32,229 nt of DNA from Clostridiales bacterium (GCA_022508405.1 JAFLVI010000001.1:1-32229), one strand, 5' to 3'. Shown: positions 1 through 7,714, numbered from the stretch's first letter. Made by a program: numbers and translations. Notes: a model not told the origin generated them from the sequence alone.

Positions 1-14
1 TTTGGAGGAGAATT

Positions 15-293
15 GTGGAAATCACCGAGGTAAGACTCCGCCTCGTTAAAGAACCCGGCAAGCTCAAAGCCGCTGCGTCCATCACAATAGATGACTGTTT
101 TGTGGTGCATGACTTGCGAGTGGTAGAAGCCGAGGGCGGTCTTTTTGTGGCAATGCCCAACAAAAGAATGGGCACAGGCGAATTCCGCGACATCGCACAC
201 CCCATAAACAACGAAACTCGCGATTATATTGCTAAACTGGTAATCGAAAAGTACAAAGAAGAATCAGACCACGCTAATTCTGCTCCGCAATAA
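15..293 (+). CDS. spoVG: SpoVG, RNA-binding regulator of septation and sporulation
   Basis: 92-aa protein with the SpoVG family layout. The N-terminus begins MEITEVRLR, the middle contains SITIDDCFVVHDLRV, and FVAMPNKRM followed by FRDIAHPI is the family core. In Firmicutes SpoVG is a small dimeric RNA-binding protein that affects asymmetric septation, sporulation and surface or virulence gene expression. The start is a GTG at 15; GGAGG lies just upstream at the window edge, and no ATG fits the conserved N-terminus. The acidic tail after about residue 80 is typical and variable. A hairpin with a T-rich tail at 351-382 probably ends its transcript, separating it from secG. Anything upstream is outside the window. 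Identification is firm. Confidence 0.96.
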   Translation: MEITEVRLRLVKEPGKLKAAASITIDDCFVVHDLRVVEAEGGLFVAMPNKRMGTGEFRDIAHPINNETRDYIAKLVIEKYKEESDHANSAPQ

Positions 294-350
294 TACTTTC
301 TAAGTACAAATCGGGTGATTTGTCGCCGCTACATATTTTTGTATTTAAAG

Positions 351-382
351 CCATACAACGTGTATGGTTGGTTTTGTTTTTT
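351..382 (+). terminator. Rho-independent terminator after spoVG
   Basis: CCATACA (351-357) and TGTATGG (361-367) form a 7-bp stem with an ACG loop, followed by a T-rich tail to about 382. It sits 58 nt after the spoVG stop and before the secG promoter. Confidence 0.7.
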
Positions 383-464
383 AAAAATTTGGAGTAATTT
401 TAATATTTTTGCTCGTTTTTTACAAAAATCAAGTAAAGTTTTTTGTATTATAGTCAAAAAATGC

Positions 465-493
465 TTGCTATTTGGATTTTGGTATGATACAAT
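465..493 (+). promoter_or_regulatory. Sigma-A type promoter of secG
   Basis: TTGCTA (465-470), a 17-bp spacer and TACAAT (488-493) with an extended TGA just upstream. Transcription should start near 500, about 20 nt before the secG ATG, leaving room for the AAGGAG ribosome binding site at 508-513. Confidence 0.75.
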
Positions 494-519
494 AGTTAGG
501 CTGTAAAAAGGAGATTATT

Positions 520-783
520 ATGTATTCCGCTTTATCGTACGTAAGAATAGTCATTATATCGCTCATGGTGCTTATTGCACTGGCGTTGATTGTTGTTATT
601 ATGTTTCAGCCTTCGTCGTCGTCCGGTATGGGCGCGCTCACAGGTCAGCGCGACACCTTTTACGCAAAGGATAAGTCAAAGTCGCTCGAGTCGGTCATGA
701 AAAAGCTTACCGTTATACTCGGTATTATCGAGGGTCTCTTGGCGGTAGGGTTCTTTGTGACGTTGCTGTTTGCACAATGGTAA
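520..783 (+). CDS. secG: SecG, protein translocase subunit
   Basis: 87-aa membrane protein with two hydrophobic helices, roughly residues 8-28 and 63-85. They are joined by a Ser/Gly-rich loop (PSSSSGMGALTGQRDTF) matching the SecG loop, whose usual signature is a GL-GG/A-x-FF-like stretch. SecG is the small accessory subunit of the SecYEG channel and helps SecA-driven insertion and export. An AAGGAG site lies 7 nt before the ATG. The secG-rnr order is common in Firmicutes; smpB, which often comes next, is not here. A strong terminator at 792-818 separates it from rnr. Confidence 0.93.
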   Translation: MYSALSYVRIVIISLMVLIALALIVVIMFQPSSSSGMGALTGQRDTFYAKDKSKSLESVMKKLTVILGIIEGLLAVGFFVTLLFAQW

Positions 784-791
784 TCAAAGCT

Positions 792-818
792 GTGGAGCGA
801 TACGCTCCACTTTTTTTT
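792..818 (+). terminator. Rho-independent terminator after secG
   Basis: GTGGAGCG and CGCTCCAC form a perfect 8-bp stem with an ATA loop, followed by eight T residues (811-818). It lies 8 nt after the secG stop. Confidence 0.93.
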
Positions 819-851
819 GCGGTAATTTATAGGATATAATTAGGATATAAC

Positions 852-2789
852 ATGAAAAATACCAAGCATTACAAACATCCGCGCGGAATATTTGACGGCG
901 GAATAGATATTGTTACCGGAGTTATCGACTGCAAGGGCGACAGGTTCGGGTTTGTCGGCACCGAAAAGGGCGACGTGTTTATTGGCGGCAACAGCCTTTT
1001 CGGCGCTCGGCACGGCGATACCGTAAGGGTGCTTATTACCGAAGACAGACCGTCGTCGCGCGGAAACGGCAGACGGCGCGAAGGGCGCGTTATAGAGATA
1101 CTGGAAAAGAATCCCATGGGCATTGTCGGAACGGTGGTTTATTTTGACAATAGTTTTTTTGTTCTGCCCGACGACAAACACTACGGGGAAAAACTGGAGC
1201 TTGTCGCGTCTAACGGAGCGAGCGTACACGATAAAGTTGTAATAGAGCTTGTTATTACTTCCATGGGCGATAAGGCCAAAGTTGTGTCCGTGTTGGGACG
1301 GTCCGACGAGATCGGCATGGACGTTAAATCGGTTATAGCGTCGCACAACCTTCGCACAGAATTTCCCAAGGGCGCAATAGACGAAGCCGAGCGCTTCGGC
1401 GATAAGATAGACCAAACAGAAGCTAACGCGCCGTACCGCCGTGACTTTAGGGACAAGATAATATTTACCATAGACGGCGCGGACAGCAAGGACTTTGACG
1501 ACGCGGTGTCTATTGAAAGGACTGCGGACGGGTACACACTGGGCGTGTATATTGCGGACGTAGCGCAGTACGTTACGGAAAAGTCGTTTTTGGATAGGGA
1601 AGCGTTGCTTCGCGGGACAAGCGTGTATCTTGCCGATCGCGTTATTCCCATGCTGCCCGAAACGCTGTCTAACGGACTGTGCTCGCTAAACGAGGGGGAG
1701 GACCGACTGGTGCTTGCCGCAATAATCGAGCTGGACGACGACGGCAACCGCATTAAGTCCGAAATTTGCGAAGGCGTAATAAGATCCGCCGCGCGGCTTA
1801 CTTACACCGGCGTGCAAGCAATGCTGGACGGCGACGATAATCTCAGGCAAAAGTTTACTCACGTCGTGCCGTCGCTTGAGATAATGAAGGAGCTTGCGAT
1901 TAAGCGCATGAAGCTGCGCAAAAGTCGCGGGTCTATCGACTTTGATTTGACCGAAGCGGAAATCAAGTTTGACGAGTTTGGGCGGGTTACCGATATAGCC
2001 AAAAAACAGCGGCTTTTATCCATGCAGATAATAGAAGAGTTTATGATACTCGCCAACTGCGCCGTTGCCGAAAGGTTTAACGGAATAGCCAAAATGCCGT
2101 TTGTGTACCGCGTCCACGAGCGCCCTTCTGCCGAAAAGATTGTCGCGCTCAACGACTATCTGGAAGCGGTGGGAGTAAGGCTCAGCTGTCCCGTCTGTCC
2201 CGTGCCTTCGCAGGTGGCAAAGCTACTGGACAGCGTACCCGATGATATTTCGGCGGCGGTAAGCAAGGTTACGCTTCGCGCCATGCAAAAGGCCGATTAT
2301 CAGCCGGTAAACAAAGGTCACTTCGGACTGGCGGAAGAATATTACTGCCACTTTACTTCGCCCATACGCAGATATCCCGACCTTGCCATTCACCGCATTA
2401 TCAAGGCGTATCTGCACGGCGGATTTAAAGCAGCCGTAAAGTACAGGGATTTTGTGGAAGACGCCGCCAAAAAAAGCTCTAAGGCCGAGCGCATAGCGCA
2501 GGACTGCGAGCGCAAGGTGGATGACTTTAAAAAAGCGGAATACATGTTGCACCACATAGGCGAAAGGTACGGCGGCACAATAAGCTCGGTGACAGACTTC
2601 GGATTTTTTGTGGAGCTGAGTAATTCCGCCGAAGGGCTTGTGCGCATGAACACTCTTCCGCCCGCCGCTTCTTTTGACGGTAAGCGCATGTGTATTTCCT
2701 GCGGCAGAGCCTCGTTCGGTCTGGGCGACAAAGTGAATATAATCGTGGACAAAGTGGAAGGCGACAGAATAGACTTTCTCTTGGCATAG
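852..2789 (+). CDS. rnr: Ribonuclease R (RNase II/R family 3'-5' exoribonuclease)
   Basis: 645 aa. RNase R degrades structured RNA processively from the 3' end and takes part in rRNA and tmRNA quality control. An N-terminal OB/cold-shock region (GDRFGFVGTEKGDVFI) is followed by the RNB catalytic domain with the metal-binding motif DGADSKDFDDAVS near residue 210. The HFTSPIRRYPDL signature is near residue 507, and a C-terminal S1 domain starts at GGTISSVTDFGFFVEL. It is shorter than the roughly 750-800 aa of many RNase R proteins because it lacks the N-terminal helix-turn-helix and the long basic tail. A TATAAT lies at 835-840, giving a leader of only about 5 nt from that element; the nearest Shine-Dalgarno-like stretch is AGGA at 842-845. 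The stop codon sits in the loop of a hairpin (see 2771-2803). Confidence 0.95.
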   Translation: MKNTKHYKHPRGIFDGGIDIVTGVIDCKGDRFGFVGTEKGDVFIGGNSLFGARHGDTVRVLITEDRPSSRGNGRRREGRVIEILEKNPMGIVGTVVYFDNSFFVLPDDKHYGEKLELVASNGASVHDKVVIELVITSMGDKAKVVSVLGRSDEIGMDVKSVIASHNLRTEFPKGAIDEAERFGDKIDQTEANAPYRRDFRDKIIFTIDGADSKDFDDAVSIERTADGYTLGVYIADVAQYVTEKSFLDREALLRGTSVYLADRVIPMLPETLSNGLCSLNEGEDRLVLAAIIELDDDGNRIKSEICEGVIRSAARLTYTGVQAMLDGDDNLRQKFTHVVPSLEIMKELAIKRMKLRKSRGSIDFDLTEAEIKFDEFGRVTDIAKKQRLLSMQIIEEFMILANCAVAERFNGIAKMPFVYRVHERPSAEKIVALNDYLEAVGVRLSCPVCPVPSQVAKLLDSVPDDISAAVSKVTLRAMQKADYQPVNKGHFGLAEEYYCHFTSPIRRYPDLAIHRIIKAYLHGGFKAAVKYRDFVEDAAKKSSKAERIAQDCERKVDDFKKAEYMLHHIGERYGGTISSVTDFGFFVELSNSAEGLVRMNTLPPAASFDGKRMCISCGRASFGLGDKVNIIVDKVEGDRIDFLLA

Positions 2790-2803
2790 CCAAAAGAAAG
2801 TCT
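2771..2803 (+). repeat. Hairpin centred on the rnr stop codon
   Basis: AGACTTTCTCTTGGC (2771-2785) and GCCAAAAGAAAGTCT (2789-2803) are inverted 15-bp arms with one mismatch and a 3-nt ATA loop. The TAG stop (2787-2789) straddles the loop, so the last rnr codons pair with the 3' UTR. There is no T-tract immediately after it. It may protect or end the mRNA, or be the scar of an inverted-duplication mutation. Confidence 0.85.
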
Positions 2804-2977
2804 TAATTCGGAATTTCTAATTAAAAATAGTTTGAGATTGTTCGGCGTTGCATCATAATGATAAAACAATAATGTGCAATAATTTTTTTTGTCATAATGA
2901 GAAAGATTGCAATCTCATATATAATGCCGTTTGGCGGCTGATTACACATTCTTAATTTCGCATTGAATTTGCTTTGC

Positions 2978-3006
2978 TTGACATGATAATTTATATATTG
3001 TAAAAT
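2978..3006 (+). promoter_or_regulatory. Sigma-A promoter of ychF
   Basis: TTGACA (2978-2983), 17-bp spacer, TAAAAT (3001-3006). Start expected near 3013, about 20 nt before the ychF ATG. Confidence 0.85.
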
Positions 3007-3032
3007 ATATTCAATATTTACTTGGAGCGAGT

Positions 3033-4124
3033 ATGAAAATCGGAGTTGTAGGTCTTCCCAACGTGGGCAAGAGTACGCTGTTTAACGCCATTACAGAAGC
3101 CGGCGCGGAGTGCGCAAATTATCCGTTTTGCACAATCGAGCCCAATGTGGGCGTTGTCGCCGTTCCGGACGAGCGTCTTGGTGTGCTTGAAAAAATGTAC
3201 AATAGCAAGCGCGTCGTGCCCGCCGTCATCGAGTTTGTGGACATTGCGGGGCTTGTAAAAGGCGCGTCGCACGGCGAAGGACTGGGCAATAAGTTCCTGT
3301 CGCATATCCGCGAATGCGACGCCATTATAGAAGTTGTGCGTTGTTTTGACGACGAGAATATAATCAACGTGTCCGAATCGGTGGATCCGGTGCGCGACGC
3401 CGAAACGATAAACACCGAGCTCATGCTTGCAGACCTTGAAAGCATAGAAAAGCGCCGTGCGCGGTTTGAAAAGGTTGTTAAAAGCGGTGATAAAAAAGCG
3501 GCGGAAGCATTGGAGCTTTTGACGCGCATGACCGAGTGCATAAACAACGGCAAGTCCTTGCGTTCGCTCAATCTCGATTACGAAACGCTGTGCACGGTTG
3601 ACGGACAGTTTTTGCTTTCCGTAAAGCCCATTATTTACTGCGCCAACATTTCCGAGAGCGACATCGGCGCGGCGGCAAACAAGTACGTGCAGGCAATAAC
3701 CGAATACGCCAAAGCCGACGATGCGGCGGTAATAGATATTTGCGCCAAGGCGGAAAACGAAATATCGCAGCTGCCCAAAGACGAGCGCGCCGAATACCTT
3801 GAAGCGCTGGGGCTTTCCAAATCCGGCTTGGAGCGCGTAATCACGTCCGGATACGAACTTTTGGGGCTTATGAGCTACCTTACCGCGGGCGAAAAGGAAG
3901 TGCGCGCGTGGACGATAGAAAAGGGCACTACCGCACCTAAAGCGGCGGGCAAAATCCACTCCGACTTTGAACGCGGATTTATTCGCGCGGAAATCGTATC
4001 CTATTCCGACCTAATCTCTTGCGGCTCGCTTGCCGCCGCCAAAGCCGCAGGCAAGCTAAGGAGCGAAGGTAAGGATTATGTTATGAAAGATGGGGATGTG
4101 GTTGAGTTTAAATTTAATGTATAA
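3033..4124 (+). CDS. ychF: YchF/OLA1-family ATPase
   Basis: 363 aa, the usual family length. A P-loop, GLPNVGKSTLFNAIT, is at residues 7-21. FVDIAGLVKGASHGEGLGNKFL is the switch-II/G3 region, where an Obg-family GTPase would have DTPG. A C-terminal TGS domain ends DGDVVEFKFNV. YchF is a ribosome-associated P-loop NTPase that prefers ATP over GTP and is linked to translation and oxidative stress responses. A GGAG site (3024-3027) precedes the ATG, and a consensus promoter lies at 2978-3006. No terminator is visible between it and argS, although a 200-nt repeat-rich gap separates them. Confidence 0.96.
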   Translation: MKIGVVGLPNVGKSTLFNAITEAGAECANYPFCTIEPNVGVVAVPDERLGVLEKMYNSKRVVPAVIEFVDIAGLVKGASHGEGLGNKFLSHIRECDAIIEVVRCFDDENIINVSESVDPVRDAETINTELMLADLESIEKRRARFEKVVKSGDKKAAEALELLTRMTECINNGKSLRSLNLDYETLCTVDGQFLLSVKPIIYCANISESDIGAAANKYVQAITEYAKADDAAVIDICAKAENEISQLPKDERAEYLEALGLSKSGLERVITSGYELLGLMSYLTAGEKEVRAWTIEKGTTAPKAAGKIHSDFERGFIRAEIVSYSDLISCGSLAAAKAAGKLRSEGKDYVMKDGDVVEFKFNV

Positions 4125-4331
4125 TTCGAGCGCGTATATGCATCGTTATGCGGCGTTAACCTTCGCGGCGTCTCGAGTCATGTAGGTGGTTGCACACTCC
4201 TCTTCGCCGCCGCTCGGTTGCCTTGCCTAACTGCTTCTCCGCGCTCTCATATACGTTCTAAGAAAATTTAACTATAATTCCGAATTCCGAATTCCTCATT
4301 CCGAATTTACTACATATTCACAGGTGAACAT
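4125..4331. other. Non-coding gap before argS with a GC-rich element and AATTCCG repeats
   Basis: The left part (about 4129-4258) is GC-rich and bounded by loosely complementary ends (GAGCGCGTATATG and CGCGCTCTCATATACG). It carries no ORF with a start and ribosome binding site. The right part (4275-4308) contains copies of the AATTCCGAATTCC repeat that recurs across the window. I see no sigma-A promoter, T-box core or terminator that I would defend. Confidence 0.5.
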
Positions 4332-5981
4332 ATGTTCGATTATAAGACTTTAATATACAATTCGGCAAAAGACGTGCTGGAAGGGTTGGAGATAAGCGAC
4401 GTTGCCGCATCCGACGAGTTTTGCGACTACTGCATTCCGTGCTTTAAGTTTGCCAAGATTTTGCGTAAAGCGCCCGCAATGATTGCTGCGGACGCCGTAT
4501 CTCGCATTAAAATAGACGGAATAAAGGCGGAGGCACTAAACGGCTATCTCAATTTTACTATCGAGCGCAACGCGTTTGTCAGGCGTGCGTTTGAAAGCGG
4601 CGGCGAGTACAAGCCGCTTGCCGGCAAAACCGTGTGCCTTGATTATTCATCCGTCAACATAGCCAAGCCATTCCATATAGGACATCTTATGACGACAGTC
4701 ATAGGCGGATCGCTGTGCAAAATCTTTCGCGAGCTGGGTGCGCGGGTAGTAGGCATTAACCACTTGGGCGACTGGGGCACGCAGTTTGGCGGGCTTATTT
4801 CCGCATACAGGCGTTGGGGTGACGAAGGTCGGCTGAACGCGCGCGGACTGGACGAACTTTTGGAATTGTACGTTCGCTATCACAGCGAGTCGGAAAAGGA
4901 CGAGGCCGTTGCCGCCGAGGCGCGCGAGTGGTCCAAAAAGATAGAAAGCGGCGACCCCTACGCGGTGGGACTGTTTGAGCGGTTTAAAGCGATTACGCTC
5001 GAGCAGGCCAAAAAGGTGTACGCTCGGCTTAACATAGAGTTTGACAGCTATCTCGGCGAAAGCTTTTATGTGGACAAGGTTCCGGCAGTCGAAAAAAAGC
5101 TGGAGCAAAAGGGCTTGCTTAAGATGAGCGACGGCGCGGAAATAGTGGAGCTTACAGGCGACATGCCGCCCGCGCTTATAAGGCGGAGCGACGGCGCTTC
5201 GCTGTATATTGCGCGCGATCTTGCCGCGGCGTATTACCGTCACGAAAATTATAATTTTGATAAATGCCTGTACGTGGTTGCAAGCCATCAGGCGCTGCAC
5301 TTTAAACAGCTTTTTAAGGTGCTGGAGCTACTTGGCGAGCCGTGGGCGAGCGATATGATACACGTCAGCTTCGGCATGGTGTCCGTGGAAGGCATGGCGT
5401 TGTCCACTAGGCGGGGCAATGTTTTGTATCTTAGCGACGTGCTGGATTCGGCTGTGGAAAAGGCGGCTGCAATCATTGCCGAGCGCAATCCCGACCTGCA
5501 GGACAAAACGCGCGTTGCGGAAAGCGTTGGCGTGGGTGCGGTCGTATTCGGCGCGCTGTACGACGGCAGACAAAAGGACAAAAACTTCTCGCTGGAAAGT
5601 GCGCTCAACTTTGACGGCGAAACAGGTCCGTACGTGCAGTATACGCACGCGCGCTGCCGCTCGGTGCTTGCCAAGGCAAATTACGGCTGTTCGCAAAACG
5701 TGGATTGCAATTTGCTTACGGACGACGAGGCGTACGAAGTTGTTAAACTGCTTGCCGACTTTGACGAAAACATACTCGCCGCCGCTGTCAAGTACGAGCC
5801 GTCCGTAGTGTCGCGTAGGCTTGTAAAAATCTGTCAGGCGTTTAACAGATTTTACAACGCGGACAGAATTATGTGCGGTGGGGAAACGGAAAAAGCAAGA
5901 TTGGAGCTTACCTTACGCGTAGCGGACGCATTAAAGCGCGGGCTGTCCCTTGTGCTACTTGACGCGCCGGAAAAAATGTAG
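4332..5981 (+). CDS. argS: Arginyl-tRNA synthetase
   Basis: 549-aa class I aminoacyl-tRNA synthetase that charges tRNA-Arg with arginine. The N-terminal additional domain covers about residues 1-95. The HIGH motif appears as AKPFHIGHL at 111-119, and INHLGDWGTQFG at about 143-154 is the strongly conserved ArgS signature. MALSTRRGN near residue 357 stands in for KMSKS, as is normal for ArgS. The C-terminal DALR anticodon-binding domain includes GPYVQYTHARCRS. Upstream AGGTG (4321-4325) is the likely ribosome binding site for ATG 4332. A terminator at 6061-6100 follows. Complete and ordinary. Confidence 0.97.
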   Translation: MFDYKTLIYNSAKDVLEGLEISDVAASDEFCDYCIPCFKFAKILRKAPAMIAADAVSRIKIDGIKAEALNGYLNFTIERNAFVRRAFESGGEYKPLAGKTVCLDYSSVNIAKPFHIGHLMTTVIGGSLCKIFRELGARVVGINHLGDWGTQFGGLISAYRRWGDEGRLNARGLDELLELYVRYHSESEKDEAVAAEAREWSKKIESGDPYAVGLFERFKAITLEQAKKVYARLNIEFDSYLGESFYVDKVPAVEKKLEQKGLLKMSDGAEIVELTGDMPPALIRRSDGASLYIARDLAAAYYRHENYNFDKCLYVVASHQALHFKQLFKVLELLGEPWASDMIHVSFGMVSVEGMALSTRRGNVLYLSDVLDSAVEKAAAIIAERNPDLQDKTRVAESVGVGAVVFGALYDGRQKDKNFSLESALNFDGETGPYVQYTHARCRSVLAKANYGCSQNVDCNLLTDDEAYEVVKLLADFDENILAAAVKYEPSVVSRRLVKICQAFNRFYNADRIMCGGETEKARLELTLRVADALKRGLSLVLLDAPEKM

Positions 5982-6060
5982 CAAATGCAGAATTTAGAAT
6001 GCAGAATGCAGAATGTAAAATAATGATTTAATTTATTGGAATTTAAAAAACGAAAAATGT

Positions 6061-6100
6061 AAAACAGTAGTTGCCGTGTCACCGACAAACTACTGTTTTT
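6061..6100 (+). terminator. Terminator after argS (possibly bidirectional)
   Basis: AAAACAGTAGTT (6061-6072) pairs perfectly with AACTACTGTTTT (6088-6099), a 12-bp stem with A-rich left and T-rich right flanks. It ends argS and could also act on the opposite strand. Confidence 0.85.
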
Positions 6101-6133
6101 GTAATGCGAATATTTTACGGTTTATCGGAGTGA

Positions 6134-6160
6134 CAAAAACCACACAGTTTATAACTGTGT
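6134..6160 (-). terminator. Terminator for the small - strand gene
   Basis: On the - strand ACACAGTT-ATA-AACTGTGT (6160-6142) is followed by GGTTTTTG. It lies about 70 nt beyond the stop of the 59-aa gene, which reads towards it. Confidence 0.7.
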
Positions 6161-6230
6161 AGCAACAACGCAATGCAAAATGGCAAGCCGTACCAACTTT
6201 CATTCTGCATTCTTAATTCTTAATTCTTAA

Positions 6231-6410
6231 TTAGAAAGTGTATCCGTCGTCGCGCCTGCACCGGTGGTAATTGTTGTTATTGTTGTCGCCGTCGTTGTTT
6301 TGCGCGTTCATCAGCAAAAACATGAGTATAAGCTGGTTTATGTTTTCCGTGCCGCCGCCGTTTTCCATCATCAGGATTAACATTAAAAGATTGAAAATAT
6401 TGTCCTGCAT
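6231..6410 (-). CDS. Small Asn/Met-rich protein, function unknown
   Basis: 59 aa, no family recognised. The ORF track starts at 6434, but TGGAGG lies 5 nt before the internal ATG at 6410, so MQDNIFNLL is the likelier start. Two Leu/Met-rich stretches (IFNLLMLILMM and INQLILMFLLM) are separated by a Gly-rich turn (NGGGTEN). They are followed by a very Asn/Asp-rich linker (NNDGDNNNNN) and a basic tail YHRCRRDDGYTF. The hydrophobic stretches are too short for confident membrane helices and may form a helical hairpin. It diverges from arsR, and the shared 156-bp gap contains two Spo0A-box matches. That suggests, but does not prove, sporulation-linked expression. A terminator lies downstream. Confidence 0.65.
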   Translation of the reverse strand: MQDNIFNLLMLILMMENGGGTENINQLILMFLLMNAQNNDGDNNNNNYHRCRRDDGYTF

Positions 6411-6451
6411 ATGAACCTCCACATTACTCGCCAAAAGTGTATATGCAAAAA

Positions 6452-6501
6452 TTGTCGAAATTGTGCAGGTGCACGCTCATAATACTATAACGGTTTCGAC
6501 A
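6452..6501. promoter_or_regulatory. Two Spo0A-box matches between the divergent small gene and arsR
   Basis: TTGTCGAA (6452-6459) matches the 0A-box consensus exactly, and TTCGACA (6495-6501) is the same 7-mer inverted. Together they are an inverted pair (TGTCGAAA/TTTCGACA) with a 33-nt gap that also contains a small palindrome, GTGCAGGTGCAC (6463-6474). Assignment to Spo0A rests on the consensus only. Confidence 0.55.
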
Positions 6502-6531
6502 TTATTCGTGTCGGCTCGAATTTTTTCGGCG

Positions 6532-6560
6532 TTGACAAACAACGATATATATGTTATATT
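6532..6560 (+). promoter_or_regulatory. Strong promoter giving a leaderless arsR transcript
   Basis: TTGACA (6532-6537), 17-bp spacer, extended TGT, TATATT (6555-6560), then a 6-nt discriminator GCTCAT and the ATG at 6567. The predicted +1 is the A of the ATG. AACAACG (6538-6544) and CGTTGTT (6574-6580) are inverted and flank the core promoter, so they could be a repressor site. Confidence 0.8.
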
Positions 6561-6566
6561 GCTCAT

Positions 6567-6911
6567 ATGAACACGTTGTTATTGGACAGTCTTACCGCCG
6601 CAAAGGTGGAAAACAGCTTGCCGTCTCGGTCGGGATTGTTGGCGCTTTCGTCATTTTTCGGCGCGCTGTCCGACGTCACGCGGCTTAAAATTCTTTCTGC
6701 GCTTACCGTGTCCAAAATGTGCGTAAACGATATTGCCGCCGTTACCGGTCTTAACCAGACCACTGTGTCCCACCAGCTGCGCATACTACGCGACGCTCGC
6801 ATAGTGGACGGCGTTCGTCAAGGCAAAGTCATTTTTTACGGTGTGGATAATACCGACATCTCAAGCATAATGAACGCCGCAGTCCGTGCCATCATGGCGT
6901 CCGAATATTAA
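6567..6911 (+). CDS. ArsR-family transcriptional regulator
   Basis: 114 aa winged-helix protein. The core ALSDVTRLKILSAL starts near residue 33, and the recognition helix is in TGLNQTTVSHQLRILRDA. The segment where arsenic sensors have ELCVCDL reads KMCVNDI here, with one Cys, and there is no alpha-5 His/Asp pattern, so a metal ligand is doubtful. Two starts are possible. ATG 6567 coincides with the predicted transcription start and has no ribosome binding site (leaderless). TTG 6618 (codon 18) has AAAGGTGG at 6602-6609 and would give 97 aa, closer to typical ArsR length. The ung gene follows 16 nt later with its own AAGGA, so the two probably share a transcript. The target is unknown. Confidence 0.88.
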   Translation: MNTLLLDSLTAAKVENSLPSRSGLLALSSFFGALSDVTRLKILSALTVSKMCVNDIAAVTGLNQTTVSHQLRILRDARIVDGVRQGKVIFYGVDNTDISSIMNAAVRAIMASEY

Positions 6912-6927
6912 CCAAGGAAAAAATTTT

Positions 6928-7644
6928 ATGATCATCACCGAAAAATGGGACGAAAAGTTATCCGCCGAATACGAAAAGCCGTATTTTAAATCGCTAATGG
7001 AAGCGGTCGACCGCGAGTACAGTAGATACACCGTGTACCCGCCGCGCGACCGCATTTATGCCGCGTTGCAGCTTGTGGACTACGACGCCGTGCGCGTTGT
7101 CATCTTGGGTCAGGATCCGTACCACGGCGCGGGTCAGGCAAACGGGCTTGCCTTTGCCGTCAATAACGGCGTGGAAATGCCGCCTTCGCTTGTAAATATC
7201 TTTACCGAGCTCAAGTCCGACCTTAACGTTCAGCCGAGTGACGACACCACGCTTGTCGGGTGGGCCAATCAGGGCGTACTGCTGCTTAACGCGTCGCTCA
7301 CCGTCCGCGCCGGCGAGGCGCAGTCCCATGCAAGCTTGGGCTGGCACCAGCTGACCGACGCGGTTATCCGCTCGCTTAACGACCGAGAAAAGCCGGTGGC
7401 ATACATTCTTTGGGGTATGAGCGCGCGCGAAAAGACTGCGCTCATTTCCGACCGCAATTTTATTGTGACTTCCGCGCACCCCAGTCCGCTTTCGGCGTAC
7501 CGCGGATTCTTTGGCTCCAAGCCGTTCTCCAAGGTGAACAGCTGGCTGGTAAATAACGGCATGCCGCCCATTCACTGGCAGATGACCGGAAGATTCCAGC
7601 CCGCCGACTACTACAAAAATTCGCATAAGATTTTCCGAGCTTAA
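6928..7644 (+). CDS. ung: Uracil-DNA glycosylase, family 1
   Basis: 238 aa. It removes uracil from DNA to start base excision repair. GQDPYHGAGQANGLAF at 61-76 carries the catalytic Asp63, and HPSPLSAYRGFFGSKPF at 184-200 is the DNA-intercalation loop with His184. The uracil-recognition strand reads VLLLNASLTVR. The track starts at 6886, but AAGGA (6914-6918) lies 9 nt before ATG 6928 and the protein aligns from there. It sits 16 nt after an ArsR-type regulator, an unusual partner for ung. A terminator at 7668-7694 follows. Confidence 0.96.
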   Translation: MIITEKWDEKLSAEYEKPYFKSLMEAVDREYSRYTVYPPRDRIYAALQLVDYDAVRVVILGQDPYHGAGQANGLAFAVNNGVEMPPSLVNIFTELKSDLNVQPSDDTTLVGWANQGVLLLNASLTVRAGEAQSHASLGWHQLTDAVIRSLNDREKPVAYILWGMSAREKTALISDRNFIVTSAHPSPLSAYRGFFGSKPFSKVNSWLVNNGMPPIHWQMTGRFQPADYYKNSHKIFRA

Positions 7645-7667
7645 ATTGTACTGTTGCAAAACCTTGC

Positions 7668-7694
7668 CCGCCGCAAAAAATGCGGCGGTTTTTT
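7668..7694 (+). terminator. Rho-independent terminator after ung
   Basis: CCGCCGCA and TGCGGCGG form a perfect 8-bp GC stem with an A5 loop, followed by TTTTTT (7689-7694). Confidence 0.95.
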
Positions 7695-7714
7695 ATTGCG
7701 TTTTTACGCCGTAA

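Noticed and set aside
315-506. 63-aa ORF between spoVG and secG
   Set aside because: It spans the spoVG terminator and the secG promoter, has no ribosome binding site, and its composition just reflects AT-rich DNA.
4125-4331. T-box riboswitch before argS
   Set aside because: The GGTGG in TAGGTGGTTGCAC only loosely resembles the T-box core, and there is no terminator or antiterminator pair before the gene.
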